A stretch of 64,000 bases of DNA from Motacilla alba alba. Lineage: Eukaryota; Chordata; Aves; Passeriformes; Motacillidae. This document shows positions 35,353 to 48,130 of the stretch, piece after piece (positions within the stretch are counted from its first letter, which is position 1; each line of letters begins with the position of its first letter). The notes under the pieces are model-generated. The model was given only the letters and a program-made list of their open reading frames with translations, had not been told where the DNA came from and made no database searches. The stretch covers positions 66,093,801-66,157,800 of the forward strand of contig NC_052017.1 of NCBI RefSeq assembly GCF_015832195.1, written 5' to 3'. The translations under genes were made by a program, and so were the position numbers.

Positions 35353-38300
35353 ACTCTTGTGGCACCCAAAACCTCCAGTCCTGTAGTTTTCAGTAGTAAA
35401 GCTTACTCACCACCAATAGGTGGCCAGAAGTGCTTCTATCGTGGCAGAGATGCACAGCTCATATTAAAGCCTTTCCTGCAGCTCCAGTTGTTTTTGTTGC
35501 TGCTGCTCTGCTTTCAGTGGAATATTGAAACACCATTGGAGCCAGGCACAGGAAGAGTAACCATGGCTCTCTTGCTCAGCAATTTCATCACTCCAGCCAA
35601 CCTCTATTTTAAACTGGAGAAATTTAAATTGGAAGAACAAAAAAGGGAATAGTGCTGTTGTACAGTATTTTAAAAGCTCTGAGGCAGAGTAAACCAAAGC
35701 CTTCTCTCAAATGGTGTTTGTCTGAATATAGGAGCTGGTTTTAAAACCCTGCCAATCGGTAAAGCTTTCAGTGGAGAATACACCCTTACTAGATCAATAC
35801 ATCGGAGTTATGGAGACACCAAGGAAAAAATTGTAATTGGTTAAATGAATGCCCTTCACTGTCATAACAGAGGGAAATGAGAGCTGAAAGGAGGCTTGTT
35901 ATGGTGGTCCCTCTTGAGCCAAGGTGCGCTGAATGTGCTGGACTGCTGGGTCACTGGGGTGTCACAAAGTTGTGAATTACCAAGTACCTCTCTTATGTCT
36001 CCCTCGTTGTCAAGAAATCTGTACCTTTAAAGAATTACCAATAAAACAGTCGTAGCAGCAGATTAGGTTTAAAAATCTACCTAATGTAGCGTGAAATTTA
36101 GAGTGTATGCTCCAGCGATCAGAGCTGCAGTGTTGACCCATTATGCTCTGCAGTCACATTCTTCCATTTTCACCCTTTGAAGCCACGAAGGGAGGGGGAA
36201 CAAATAACACACACACACTTGCAACCATTTTCTCTTGTGGTTTTTTGGTTGTTTTTTTCTGAAGTAGGATTGTAGCTCATAGTGCCTGTGAGGGTTTGCT
36301 TAGAGCTTTTCTTAACATTGTTTAATAGAATACATCATGGTTGTTTACTGTGCTTTGTGGCAAAGCAGCCTTGAGTTTTCAGATTCATGGAAAGAAAGCA
36401 TCTTCCTAATTTTTCAGGCTCAGGATTTAGCAAAATTAAGCTGTCATCCTATGTAAGTTAAGAACAATCAAAGCTTTATCCTTTAGCATACAGTGAAATG
36501 TATTTCACTGAGAATCAGAAAGGCAGAAGACAGCATGATAGCTATAGCTTGTGTTACAAAAAGCTGCAGCCATGATAGAAAAGGTATATATGAGATATTC
36601 TGCTCTGCTTTAGCAATTATGCTGTAGTATTAAATGTGAATTGAAAGTTTTTCACACTTTCTTCCCCTTCTCTGCATTGATAAGACTGAGTTGTTATTCC
36701 AAGGATACCTGCAGCAGGTCTTAGCTGTAGTAATATTAGGTGAACAGGAGAAGAGATCAATTTATGTCCATATTACAAAATGACAAGATACACCATTTTA
36801 TTTGAAAAATCTGAAGTTACATCTTATTCTGACTCACTGAGACTTGTATGCTGTAATAAGATAGAGTCTGAACTGTGGCAAAATAAGATTCCTGAATTCC
36901 ATTCTGACAGATCATGTCAAAGAGTTTGGTAAGCATTCTGTCCTACTATGTCAAGTTGTGCTGGAATACCCTGGAAGTATCTTCAGTGTGCAAATTGAGC
37001 ACTGGTTTCCCCATAGCAGTTGTAGAAATTGAATTTCCATCACTACTTTGATAAGAAAAGACCAAAGTTATGCAAATATGACTAAAGAAATTTCACTTTT
37101 GTGGTGAAAGAAAGAATTCTGAAGGAGGAAGTTGTCTTCAGTTTTCATCTGACAGAGTAGTATTTTCCTTTTCTTTGGTTATATATTCTAAAAAACATAG
37201 AAACCTTCTGTTCTGTACTTTTTGCAGAAATGCAGACTGCAAACATGCATCTCACAAAACTCTTATTCCTACACAGAGATAGCTTGAAAAATCAAGTATA
37301 TTCCTTTCATGTTACTGTTGAGCACAGCAACTTGTGCTATTTGAAACCTATCATGTATTGAAGCCTTCACAAAAGACCAAAGCGTTCTAGTTGTTTAATG
37401 GTTTTATTCCCTATCAGAGAAATTCTAGAGAATGCTGTAAAACAAGAGGGTTACTAGTATTTGACTGTTTGTATCACATAGTCTGCCAAAAAGAAGAAAT
37501 GCCCCTGTTAAACTTTCCAGGGGATTTTAAGAAATCCAGAACTATGTATATATACATTTCAGCCACTGCTGAACTATTACATTTCTTACATTTGGTAGCG
37601 CTCTCTCAGCATGAAATTATTTTCCACCATATCTTCAACTGTGAGAATACCATCAGGGATCTCATTCCCAGATTCCTCTGCCATCTGTGAAACAGCTTCA
37701 GGGGTACAGAGCTGTAACCACAACCAGCATCTGGCCTTGTCTCCTGTAGTGAGGACTGTACTCAAATATGCCTGCATGACAGTACCTGGGCACAGACGTT
37801 GTGATAACGGGATGGGGAAGACTTAGAGGAACCATAATTCTTCCCATTGAACCCGCTGCTATGACATGAACATTTTGGATCAAGAATACTAAAATGACGA
37901 CTCAGCTGGGCAGTACTTCTTTTCACACCATAGTGGTTGTGAGCTACTAATGGATCTTACAGCACTTGCAGTGTCTAGTGCTTTGCTTTATTGCCCCTTC
38001 AAGTTATTAGAAGGACAATCTTGGCTGTCAGTGCAAAGAGATTTCCAGCCCTTCTTATCCAGTAAGAAAAGATAGAAAACAAAAGACAAAAACCAAACAA
38101 ACAACAAAAAATCCAACTTAGCGGGTTTTGAATCTCATTATTTTTAAGACAATTGAATGATTCTGCGAAGCTTGGTTCATGATTCTTCAGCACTTGGGTG
38201 TGTGTTTTCTTATTAAACACTGTCAGTAAAATCACACAATAGAAGCTGGTTGCAACCCAGTTGGGAAACCACATTTCCCCTGTGCAACAAGCTCAGGGCA

Positions 38301-38924
38301 CTGTGGGGCCCGGTATATAAGCCAAAAGATTTCTGCATTACAGCATCAGGTTATCATAACCTATCTCCCCCTCCTTCCTACCCCCAGAACTCATCTATAT
38401 GCTAATTTAACATGACTAATGCCGCCCCACAATATAATGGCTCTAATGTTTTCAGGGGAGGAAAGAGAGTGGAAAGGAGCTGACGGTCCTGTTTGATTAG
38501 TGAAGTGTCTTCTGACAAAAATCCCAGATTTTCTGATGATGAGGTCTCTTTTCATCAACACCCTGGATACATCTGGTTCAGCATTTAACCAAGCTTGCAG
38601 TTAGGTTTGAGTTTACATTCCTATGAGTCAAATGTAAGCAAATGTAAAATACAATTTTCTCACCTGTTTTTGTGGAAATGACTAATCAAGCCCAGCTGTA
38701 TGTTTAAAGGGAAAGGCACTGTCATTCTTATTGTCAGAGGCTAGAAACTACCCTAGCTGCATATGACAGAGCTCCCTGCTGAGTTACAAGATACCTGAGC
38801 TAGCTGGGATTTAGCTCCTGGGCCTTTCTGGCTCAGTCATACAGCCTGGGGAGCTTTCAGTTTCTCCACAAACACATGCATTGATAGTCCCTCTGCCCCT
38901 TTCCCCCTTCCTCCCTCGCATTCA
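35353..38924. other. Single-copy non-coding DNA
   Basis: Open frames at 35359-35697, 37391-37883 and 37999-38274 are short, overlap between strands and match nothing recognised. A short (CA)n run lies near 36209. Confidence 0.5.
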
Positions 38925-39370
38925 CTGTTACACTATTAAGATATCAAATGCAGCAATTACAACAAGAAAACCCTAATTAGGCAGCAGCAGCTTATGTAAT
39001 AAAGGAATCAAGGAAATCTGAAGAAAGAGCTAAGAGGAAACACAACAGAGGCTTTCAAATCACAGGCTTCTTGTTCTTAAAGGACTACTCAATGCAGATA
39101 GTCCTCCATGAGTTTCACTTCACCAGCTTTCTCTGTACTTTTCTAGGACAAAAGGAGTAATACCAACATAGAGTCCTGTGGCCATAATCAAATAATAATT
39201 GGCCTCGGAGATCACTTATGACAATCAGGGAAGTAATAAGGTTTCTGAATAATTATGAATAATTAGGCACATTTATGAATAATTACACTGTTAATAACTA
39301 TCTAACACATCCAGTTTTTAAACTGTAATTCAGTCATTATTGATTGGTTAGCCATCATCTTCACTGCTGT
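38925..39370. promoter_or_regulatory. Candidate regulatory block with a homeodomain-type motif cluster
   Basis: AT-rich and non-repetitive, with many ATTA/TAAT cores. Three copies of TGAATAATTA occur at 39246, 39256 and 39276 (the first two adjacent, the third 10 bases further on). An ATTGGTTAG site (reverse CCAAT type) lies near 39342. The density of homeodomain-type sites suggests an enhancer, but AT-rich DNA generates such sites easily. Confidence 0.2.
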
Positions 39371-39719
39371 TTCCCTACTCATTAACATCCTGATTCAGCC
39401 AGGAGGCCTGCAAGGCTGCATTTATTCTTTTGGCATGTCAGAAAAGAGGAGTTTTATTGCTGTAACTTTTGAATACCACTGAGCCAGATTTCACTGACAA
39501 TAGAGGAGAGACATTTTTGGAAGGAAAATATCCTGTCACTTTCTAAATGTGATGTTAAGACAGTGCAAATATACTATGACAATGTGGACCGGGGAAAACT
39601 GTTGTTCCATGGTGGCATGTCTGGAGTTTCTGACTGTTTAACTTCCTATGTTTGGACTGCAAAATTTCTGAGGTGTGGAATTTCAGCATTTTGTCTAAAA
39701 CTGAGTTAGTAGAGCTAAT
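39371..39719. other. Non-coding DNA
   Basis: I see nothing recognisable in this stretch. Confidence 0.5.
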
Positions 39720-40090
39720 TCAAGATGCCCCCCAGCAGCACTGGTGGGAATGAATGATGTTCCTTCAAGAGAGAAGGGTCTGGGGCATAAACTTTCTGCC
39801 CTGGGAAGGAAAGGTCTGGGAAGCAAGGTCCCAGCCAAGACCTCAGGTACAAAGGATGCCTTGACTGCTGCTCTGTGGAGAGACGCAGTGATGGCACCAG
39901 CAATGCCACCACCTCCATCAGCACTTCTCTGTGCTCTGCCAGCTCTCCCATGGCTCAGCTGGAGCCTAAGATAGCAGGGTTGTCCAGGCTGTGGCCCTGC
40001 CTGGTAACCACCATTGCAAGGAAGAACCTGCTGCTGATGTTTTAGCAGCCTCCTCAAACATTTGTTGTGCCTGTGTCTAAAGTTAGCCCT
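39720..40090. other. GC-richer block with two-strand open frames
   Basis: The local GC rise leaves long frames open on both strands (148 codons minus at 39695-40141, 78 codons minus, 76 codons plus). Overlapping openings on both strands argue for composition rather than coding. It resembles the GC-rich block at 9430-10390 in texture, but I found no clear sequence identity by eye. An old unrecognised retroelement or lncRNA exon is possible. Confidence 0.3.
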
Positions 40091-41007
40091 GGTTACATAA
40101 ATAAGTAGATAAATGAATGCCACACTTGCTGGCAAAGCCAATAATTAAAGGTAATGTTATATATACACCATACAGAACACCTCTGTTTTCAGGGACATTG
40201 TATCAGCTTTACACTAACAGGATAGAATCAAGCCAGTCAGGAAAGCAGATGGAGCATCCTAGCCTTTAAACAAGATGGTGTTACTGCTCCCCTACCTCTC
40301 ATTTTCACAGCACATTTCACCCTGGGGAGCTGGGTCTGACATGGAGGAAGTGTGAGTCAGGGTTTTGTATGATTTCAATACATTGGACGTATGCTACCTG
40401 GTTTTGGAAAAGCATTCAGGAGAGTAAAAGATACAGATCAGGTGCCATGAATGGAAAGTCCCAGTTTGAAAATACAGAAATGCTTTAGGATGGGGATTTT
40501 GCATTAGTAAAAACCAAAACAGGCAAACATTTGTAAATTCCTTTTATTTCTGAGACATGAGTAGCATTCTGAATGGTTTTAGAATTGGTTTTCTTTATTT
40601 ATTTGGTGTTTCCCAGTTCTAACAGGTAATCCAGGGTAGCAAATTTCATGGTGAACATAAAGATAAGTGCTTAAATCATTCCAAGTATTCCTTTAAAAAG
40701 TATTGACAAAAAACAAATGCCATAGACAAGTACTCTGCCTCTATGATTTTACATTTCTCTCCATTCCCCTGGAAAGAATGCTGATTCATTTTCCCTTTGG
40801 AGGAATTTACTTTCTGCCTTTTCTGCATAGCTTTGTAAAACATTTTTATGCCACAATGCACTGTTTTTACACTTCAGATTATTAAAAAAAAATAAATTAA
40901 AAACCATTTGCTAAGGTTTTGGCCCAAAGTATGTTTCCGACTCTGCAAGGGTGAAAACAGCTGTGATAAACTCTGTTATCTCTTTCATAATCTTCAAGCA
41001 CAGTCTC
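40091..41007. other. Non-coding DNA
   Basis: No gene or repeat recognised; short frames at 40676-40885 are chance openings. Confidence 0.5.
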
Positions 41008-41013
41008 CTCCTG
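41008..41013. repeat. Target-site duplication, left copy
   Basis: CTCCTG next to the LTR. The right copy is TTCCTG, a 5 of 6 match. A 6-bp duplication is typical of alpha/beta-type (ERVK-like) retroviral integration. Confidence 0.55.
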
Positions 41014-41140
41014 TGAAGGAACTCGTGGGTCTCGGGCTGTAAATCCCCCCGGCTAGCTTGGGATTTATGCCCGCACGGATCCTACATGGACGAAGTAAAG
41101 GACGAGAAGCGCTCTTTCTCCACGTGGTTCTGATGTCCTG

Positions 41141-41146
41141 TTTATT
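41141..41146 (-). terminator. LTR polyadenylation signal AATAAA
   Basis: TTTATT on the plus strand reads AATAAA on the LTR sense strand, about 75 bases downstream of the TATA box. This is the expected spacing for a short R region. Cleavage would fall near 41118-41128. Confidence 0.7.
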
Positions 41147-41219
41147 AGCTGGAAGGGGACATCTGCATCGTAGGGTTTCCAGGTGAAGAAGAGAGGGAGA
41201 ACTCCAAACTCAAGGGACA

Positions 41220-41246
41220 TTTATACCCGCGGAATGGGAGGCGGGG
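41220..41246 (-). promoter_or_regulatory. LTR core promoter: TATA box and GC box
   Basis: On the minus strand, TATAAA lies at 41225-41220 and is preceded by a GC-box-like CCCCGCCTCCC at 41246-41236. Transcription would start about 25-30 bases further left, near 41190-41195, and run leftward out of the LTR. Confidence 0.7.
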
Positions 41247-41387
41247 ATGGAAGGCCATAGCCAAGGGGACACAGTGGGGAGGGGTGAAGGGAGGGACTTC
41301 ACGGGACAAACCACCTTACCAGGGGGTACCATGGGAAAAGTTCACCCAGTGCAGAACATCTAAATACCTATATAGTGCATCACAACA

Positions 41388-41393
41388 TTCCTG
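41388..41393. repeat. Target-site duplication, right copy
   Basis: TTCCTG directly after the LTR end, matching the left copy CTCCTG at five of six bases. Alternatively a 5-bp TCCTG duplication with one extra LTR base. Confidence 0.55.
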
Positions 41394-43673
41394 TAAGGCC
41401 CTGAAAGGAGAAAATAGACCAAACCACTTAGCAGGAAAAGTGAGTGAGTGAATGTTGAATGTTTGTTAACCTGGAAGTGACCATTTCTGAAAAGCAGAAA
41501 AAGGTCCCAACGTATAATTCTGAGAAGGAGCTGTGAAAGACTGGCACTTCTACTTTGGTTTTGATGTGCTAAGATATGGCATGAAAAATGGCTAAGAAAA
41601 ACTGAACGCTTTTCACTTTCAGGTAGCAGAAATGACAAATCTCTATAAAGATCCAGAAAAGTCCATTATTTGCTTTTCATACACGGCGTCTTTAGACAGT
41701 AGAACTTATTACCATTAAATGTTGTGGAGACAAAAAGATTGGAGAAGTCCATGGGGACTCTAGTGACCAGATATGACCTCTAGCTCACATACTTTAAACT
41801 GGACTGGATTACAAGTATGCCAGGTTATATATATGCCCTTAAAAAAAAAAAAAAAAAAGGCAAGTCAAGAACATTTAGTTTTCTGTAGAGGTATAGATTT
41901 TAGCCCTTTTTTTCAGTACCAGTAGTTCATCTTCCATTTCTTTCTGTATAGCTGTGAAAAAAGGGATTGGGAATTCCCTGGTAGTTCACTTGCCTATACC
42001 AGCTGATGCAGTAGATATGTTCAATGGCAGAATTTCCTTTTGTAATCAGAGACAACCACTGCTGCTCTGTTTCTTATGAAGACCACATGCAATCTCTCTG
42101 AAGTGTTTCCATGATTTTGTGAGTTCCACCACTTTACATGGCAAAGTCCTTCATATTTAGGGAAAGAGAGAAGGGTGAACTGAGGGGAAAATAAAGCTTT
42201 TGCTATGACTAGCTATTCATTTATTGCTTTAAAGTGTCAGGTAACATTCAGAAACCCTGAGTTTTCTTTCTCATAATTGTCACTTTGATTGAATTTTGAG
42301 CTTGAGTAACTGATCAAAGCCCAGCATGGTCTTACTGGGAAAAATAAATAGATAAATAGTTGTTCATTTCCATCTTGAATTGTTTGATTATTTCAAAATG
42401 ATTGCTTTTTACTCTGTGTTGGTTTTGTGGTCTACATGAGAAATTTTTTTTTAATTTGTTCAAACTCTAGCACACATTGACAACCACTATTTGACTGAGC
42501 TCTGAAGCACCACGAAAAGAATTCATTTTTGTGAGCATGAACATCTCTAGGATCTGTCTCCCCAGCATTGGACTCTGCAAGGCTTTGTGTATGTTCCTTC
42601 CTTCACATCATGGAGAAACACTACATTGCAGCTGGTGCCTGTACCAGGGAGGCAGAGAAATGTGAGACCAATCTTCTTTCAAAGTGAAAAAGTCACCTTG
42701 CACACAGCCACCTGGGGACCCCACACTCTCTTGCCTCTCCCCAGTTGTGCATGACACTGTGCCCCAGGCCATGCTAACTTCCCCCTGCCCCCACCCCAGC
42801 CCACCCTATCATCTTCAATTTGTTCATCCCCACACCACGGATGTCATTGAAAGCAAGGGCCAATTAGCTGAATGTAGTCAGGGCACAGTGATTTGGATCC
42901 TGGTTTTTTGAAAAATGGATCCAAAAGCGTACATTCAAAGTGGGTCCTGACTGCAACCATCAGGGGTGGTGAAATGCTGGCAACCTGGGGCAATGAGAGC
43001 CAGAGCAGAAAGAGGACACTTGGGTGGGACCAAGTCCTCAGGTTAGCTATGTGGGACACAGACTTCCATGATAACTTCCAGTGGATCCTTTGCTGTCCAT
43101 TAAACATTAACATTTTCATAGAAGCATGAAATCCACACTACTGATTCCTCTGTTCCCCCTCCCCCATCCGTGTCCCTCCTGAATCGCAAAGGGGACTTTC
43201 TTTTGTTATATTTGGATAATTATTCTGCTGTCTTTCCTCCTGCTACCCACTAAACATACGTGATTGATGAAGGGAACACATTGAGAATTTGAGATGAAAA
43301 AGTGAAGAGAGAGCAAAGCTGGGCAAATGAGCCAGTGGGTTGAAGCACTTGGGACATTAGAGGGTGTCAAGGATGGCAAATGACTTCATTGAAGTAATGA
43401 TGATAAACATTTTATCCCTGTGCATATATGTGCATTATACCTAACGATCTCAAGCGTAAGTAAGTGAAGAAAGGCACTAAATAAATCATACGAACAGGCC
43501 CTAAATGGGAATCCCTAAGGAATAGGATCTGAATTGTAAATGTGTGCCTGAATTTCACACATCAAATTACAATAAGGAGATTGATATTTTAAACAGCTCT
43601 GTACTTAAAGGGTACTGTATCTAGTCCTGAAGATTTTTCTTTTGCTTAGGGTTAGGGGTTTTTTTCAGTTAAA
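41394..43673. other. Non-coding DNA
   Basis: Includes (A)18 at 41841-41858 and a C-rich patch at about 42690-42830. Short frames at 41360-41638 and 42684-43129 overlap on both strands, and no protein is recognised. Confidence 0.45.
41841..41858 (+). repeat. (A)18 homopolymer
   Basis: A pure run of 18 A following an ATATATAT-type stretch. Confidence 0.95.
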
Positions 43674-43726
43674 TTGTGTATTTGTGTGTATACATACACA
43701 TATACACATACACAGATGTGTGTGTA
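43674..43726 (+). repeat. Interrupted TG/CA/TG alternating purine-pyrimidine tract
   Basis: TGTGTGTA-type repeats switch to ACACATA-type repeats and back to TGTGTGTG. The tract is mostly alternating purine-pyrimidine and locally self-complementary, so it could adopt Z-DNA or hairpin forms. Confidence 0.75.
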
Positions 43727-46700
43727 AATTCATTAAATAAGGTACTTTACATATCAGTGGGTTGCTCTGGGTTTCATCAGCATCTCAGAGACTGGCTCAA
43801 AAGTGGTTTTTTCTGCCTCACTGAGATTTTTGAAGACATAAATTCTCAGGGACAAACTCTCTTCCATTACACCAAAGAAAATAGAAAAAAAAAATCCCTT
43901 GCTTTAAGTGAATTTACCTAGACTTGATCTGATGGAAATGGAAATACAATCAGACACTTACACTAACACTCATTTAAACTTTGTCCCTCCCTCCCTCAAA
44001 CTGTGGAGCCAAATTCTTAGCTGGTGTCAACTGGCAAAGCTTCTTGAGCTGTCAGCAGAGCGTGCCTGTTGGCATGAGCTGATTTGGTCCAGTAGTTTCA
44101 CAGATATAGAATGGACTTTAGTATTAATGGGAACAAGGTTTTATGCAGAGTAAATTATACCAGAAATGTCATCCCATGCCCTTCCAGTCTCAGACATCCT
44201 AAAATCATCAAAGTACAACTGCAGTATTATAAACACACATTAATGAATCTAATATGGTATGGAAAAGCTTCCAGGCTGAAAGAAAGGGAAATGTCTAATA
44301 AGAGGTAGCAGCACTATGTTCTCACAGATAGCTCTGGCTCCCACTGCATTCTTCAGTGGAAACGCATGAGAAGATAACTATGAAGACTAAAAACCTGTGG
44401 GATTTCAGCTGTTCTACAGGTTTTCTCATTAGAAGAAAAGGATTTTCACCTGGCTAGTAAAAGAATTCTGCTCCCAGATATCACAGTCACGGGATCTCCA
44501 CATCTTTCTTCCCCGCAATTGCAGAAAGGCTGGTTGAAGGAGCAGGATCTGCATGAAAGTTGAAGGTCTCTTCCCGTCACATTCCTCCTTGGCAGGCAGG
44601 AGTGCTCTCAGAGCAGGCTTTTGGAGATGCTAAACTTGAGTTTCCCATTCTGCATTTTCAGAGCAGAAAGAAGCAGTGAATGAACCTTTTAAGTATCTAC
44701 TCTTCTAGCTTTTTCCCCAGAGGATTGCCAGCCCTGTACACAGAGTTTCTTTCTCAGGTCTTGATCTTACCATAAAATTACATACTGTATTTAGTTGCAA
44801 TATGCATTTGTTCTTTGAGTTGCTACTAAGGATGTGCACTCCCACATGTTCACATGGATGTACATTATACCTTCATGTATTAATCCATGTATTAATTTTT
44901 AAACAATAAACAATTTTTTGGTGATGTATTAAGCACAGCAAAAGGTCATGCTTTAAGAGTAAGGACTAGATCCAGAACCCACTAAACTCATTCTCTGAAG
45001 CCAATTCCAATCTTTACCCAGAATAGAAAAAGCTTTGAATACTGGGGACAAACTACTTAAACTTTCTTTGTTTTTCAAACTGAATATATTTCAAAGTGTT
45101 GCTAAATTATAAGTAAGCTTTCCTATCAGTGCTGCAACCACTTTTATTTTACTGGAAAAACAGAATTCCTTTTTGAAATAAAAAAGACATATCCACCTAT
45201 TCTTTATATTAGCAAACTATATTTTCTAGAAAACTGTAAAAAAAAAGTGTATTACATCCTGTAGTCCCTGAAGGAGTGCTCAATTCTTCACCAGACTTAT
45301 TTGACCATTGATTTTCAGAAATATTTTATATAGACCTTTCTGTGAAAAAGTCACTTCCTTTTCTTTCATTCCTAAAATGGTATGTCACATTTTTGCCTTT
45401 TTATCACATGATCAATGTGGCTTTGAAAGATTCAGGAATCCATACACATATGCTCAGATGGAAACATCTGTATTTTAAATGTGTCCTTTCATCTTAGTTT
45501 TCCAGCCAATCTGCAAAATATGTTTCCTGTTGGACTTAACAGGTGTTAGTGGTGCAGGTAGTGGTAACTTGGAAGGTCTTCTGATCTGACCTTGTCCTTG
45601 CCATGAAACCAGATCCTCCTTGCAGATTCAGGAACGTGGTGTATCTGGTAAAATTTTCTTCTCCCTCCAGGTCTCCAGGAAGTATTTTTCTTATTAGATT
45701 TTTGTTTGATTGTTTGTTTGTTTTAAGTGCTCCTATTCCTTCTTGCCTTAAAATATTTTTCATGACATTGAGCACAACATAACTAGTGCAACACAACTCT
45801 TCATGTCTTCAGCCAGCAGATACCTTTACATTCTCAAATTCCTCTGGCTTCCTTAAATGCTCAGCCTATTCAGTGTATTGCAGGATCAAACTCTCAGTGG
45901 ATATCCCCTGGGAAATCAAAAGAAAGATTCCTTCAAGCCAGCTAGCATCATATATATTCAATGAACACAAAGGGGATGAGACAGAGCATAATCCAGTATT
46001 TGAGGGATTTTACTGGCATGTTATTGCAAAGATCGTGTTAGTCCACACTGAGAAACTCTGCAGGTTTTGTGAGGGCTAAATGTGTGTTCTGCGTCCATGC
46101 AGGAATCTGCCCTTCAAGTGGTCACAGCACTCCTGTTTCCTAACTCAGAATCAGCAACTGGCTGCCCAACTGCATGAGCCTGGCCTGTACTGATCCTTCA
46201 AAGTTCTGGAGTGTAGAGAAGGGGAAAGAAATATTTACTGGCAGGACTCTTTTTACTCCTCAACAGATTTAATACCATGCGCTTGGAACTTTGCAGAAGC
46301 ATGGAATACTAGTCCCAGTCCCAGAGAAATGGATCAGTGGATGGGACAATGTAATAACCCATAAAACTCATTTTTAAATGTTGCCAGCAACTTCTATTAA
46401 ACCTGTGGAGTCTCTGCAACCTTTCATGAAAGTTCCTACATGTCCGTATGGCACTATGTGTTTTCCGTGGTCTAAGCTGTAATTAGGAAATAGTTACTCC
46501 ACCATAAATGCAGAATTTGAATGTAGGAGCAGCAATCCATTCCAGGAGAAAGATGGACAGAGGGGTAGGGGGAGGAAAACCTGCTGAAAAGCACAGTTAA
46601 GCCCTTTGTACTGTGGAAATTAATCTGGTTTTGGTGCTGGGGGCTGAGTTTGTGTTGATGCACAGAAGTAAAACAAGAGTATTCAGACAAGTGGAACATG

Positions 46701-48029
46701 ATCTGATAAGCCTGGAAATAACTCTGGCAGGCTATCCAGCCCAAATGACATCCCTGTCTGTGTCCTTTCAACACATTTGATTTGAGTGCAAGCTTCCCAG
46801 AAGAAGGTTTTTCCTGTGCTTTACTGTCCTGCTTCACCACTTCACAAACTCCCTGATGGCCGAAGCAGTGCAGGCTAATGTGAGAGGAGAGCTATGTACT
46901 TTTCTAGAGGGGACAATAATTCTTCTGTGGTTTTTTTTTCTTTTTCAGCCTGCAACCTGACTGTCCTTTCAATATGTGCTACCCAATCCTTTTACTTACT
47001 CTGCCAGCTTCAAACAGAAATGAAGTTGTACCTTTCATTTATAAGAGGCTTGAACTCTGTGTGTGTGCACGAATAGATAAAACTAGAATTAGGTCTGCTC
47101 AGGTTTTTCCAATGTAAGGGAGATGCAACAATTTTTATAGACTTCCCAGAACACAATTTCATAAAGGTTGATATTCACTGAATGAAACTTTTGCAAAATG
47201 TATATCTTTATAACACAAATAAAATGCAACAAGATTTGTGCCTGAAGATTCATAGACATGAATAATGTTCACACAATACAAAATTTCCCTAAACTTAATA
47301 TAAAGATTTATATTTGAACTATAGTCTTCAATTTGCACAATTTATGCCTTAGCGGTTACGTGACTGCATTTATCAGAAAGGGGCTGTTCTTCTGGGAGGT
47401 AATTCTACTAAAGCTTGTGATCATTTGGCTCTTGATCAGTGAAATGAACTGAATCTTATTTTCTGTGTCTGTCTCTTATTCGTATGTTTTCCACTCTCAT
47501 ATGCTTTAGCTCTGGCAAGAATACATATTTCAAGTCAGGGTCTGAATCACCTGCCCATGAACCAGCCAAAAAATGCAGGCTCTGCACCTAGGACCATCTT
47601 TCATATTTCTCCTAGGCATGATAGTTGTCCTATCCACAATGTGCATGGATTTTACAGAACATCAGAAATACTTTATACGTGTAGAAGTAAATACACACCG
47701 CTCTTGTTAATCTCCACAGTACATCCTATTGTCTAAGCGTTTACTTGTGAGCAATCAGGCACATCATAGGTGGGTGGGAGATCAGCAGTCCTTGGGCAGT
47801 CTTCAGAGTCACACTGACACCTCTAAAGCTCTCATTGTGTACCCATTACCACTGATTGAATGGCGTTGCCTTTGGGAGAGGAATTTTGACCCAAGTCAGA
47901 AAATTGGCAAAGCTCAGGAAAACCTGGATCAGGATATAAAGGTGAACGAGTTGACTCACTTGGGCTATGGCAAACAATGAAGATCATCCTACAGTCTCAT
48001 TAATGTGGTCACTTATCCCTGAAAGAAAC
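43727..48029. other. Single-copy non-coding DNA
   Basis: About 4.3 kb. The longest frame (122 codons minus, 46472-46840) has no domain. A GTTT-rich stretch lies near 45705-45725. No mobile element is recognised. Confidence 0.5.
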
Positions 48030-48130
48030 CTTATTGACTGCTGTGATATCATTTGCATTAATCAATTAATAAATAGTGCTTTCATCTTAATAAGAAAGAA
48101 CAGAATAATCTTTACTAGATTAAGAATGCT
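48030..48130. promoter_or_regulatory. Candidate conserved non-coding element with an octamer-homeodomain motif
   Basis: CATTTGCATTAATCAATTAA around 48050-48069 combines an octamer core (ATTTGCAT) with adjacent ATTAAT and CAATTAA homeodomain cores, the arrangement used by POU-homeodomain factors. It lies in complex AT-rich sequence. Function is inferred. Confidence 0.2.

Larger units (their letters stand above)
41014..41387 (-). mobile_element. Solo LTR of an endogenous retrovirus (ERVK-like)
   Basis: This 374-bp element reads leftward, beginning TGTTGTGATG at 41387 and ending TTCCTTCA at 41014, giving the standard TG...CA ends. U3 is about 140 bp and holds a GC box and a TATA box. An AATAAA signal follows about 80 bases further on, then a U5 of roughly 100 bp. 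GC and CpG content are clearly higher than in the flanks. No gag, pol or env remnant and no second LTR lie nearby, so this is a solo LTR left by recombination between the two LTRs of a provirus. Intact promoter and polyadenylation motifs and a nearly perfect target duplication suggest a fairly young insertion. The family name is uncertain; ERVK-like rests on the 6-bp duplication. Confidence 0.82.

Noticed and set aside
39695..40141. 148-codon minus-strand frame, the longest in the window
   Set aside because: Other frames on both strands are also open in this GC-rich block; no domain, signal or conserved motif; no convincing splice borders.
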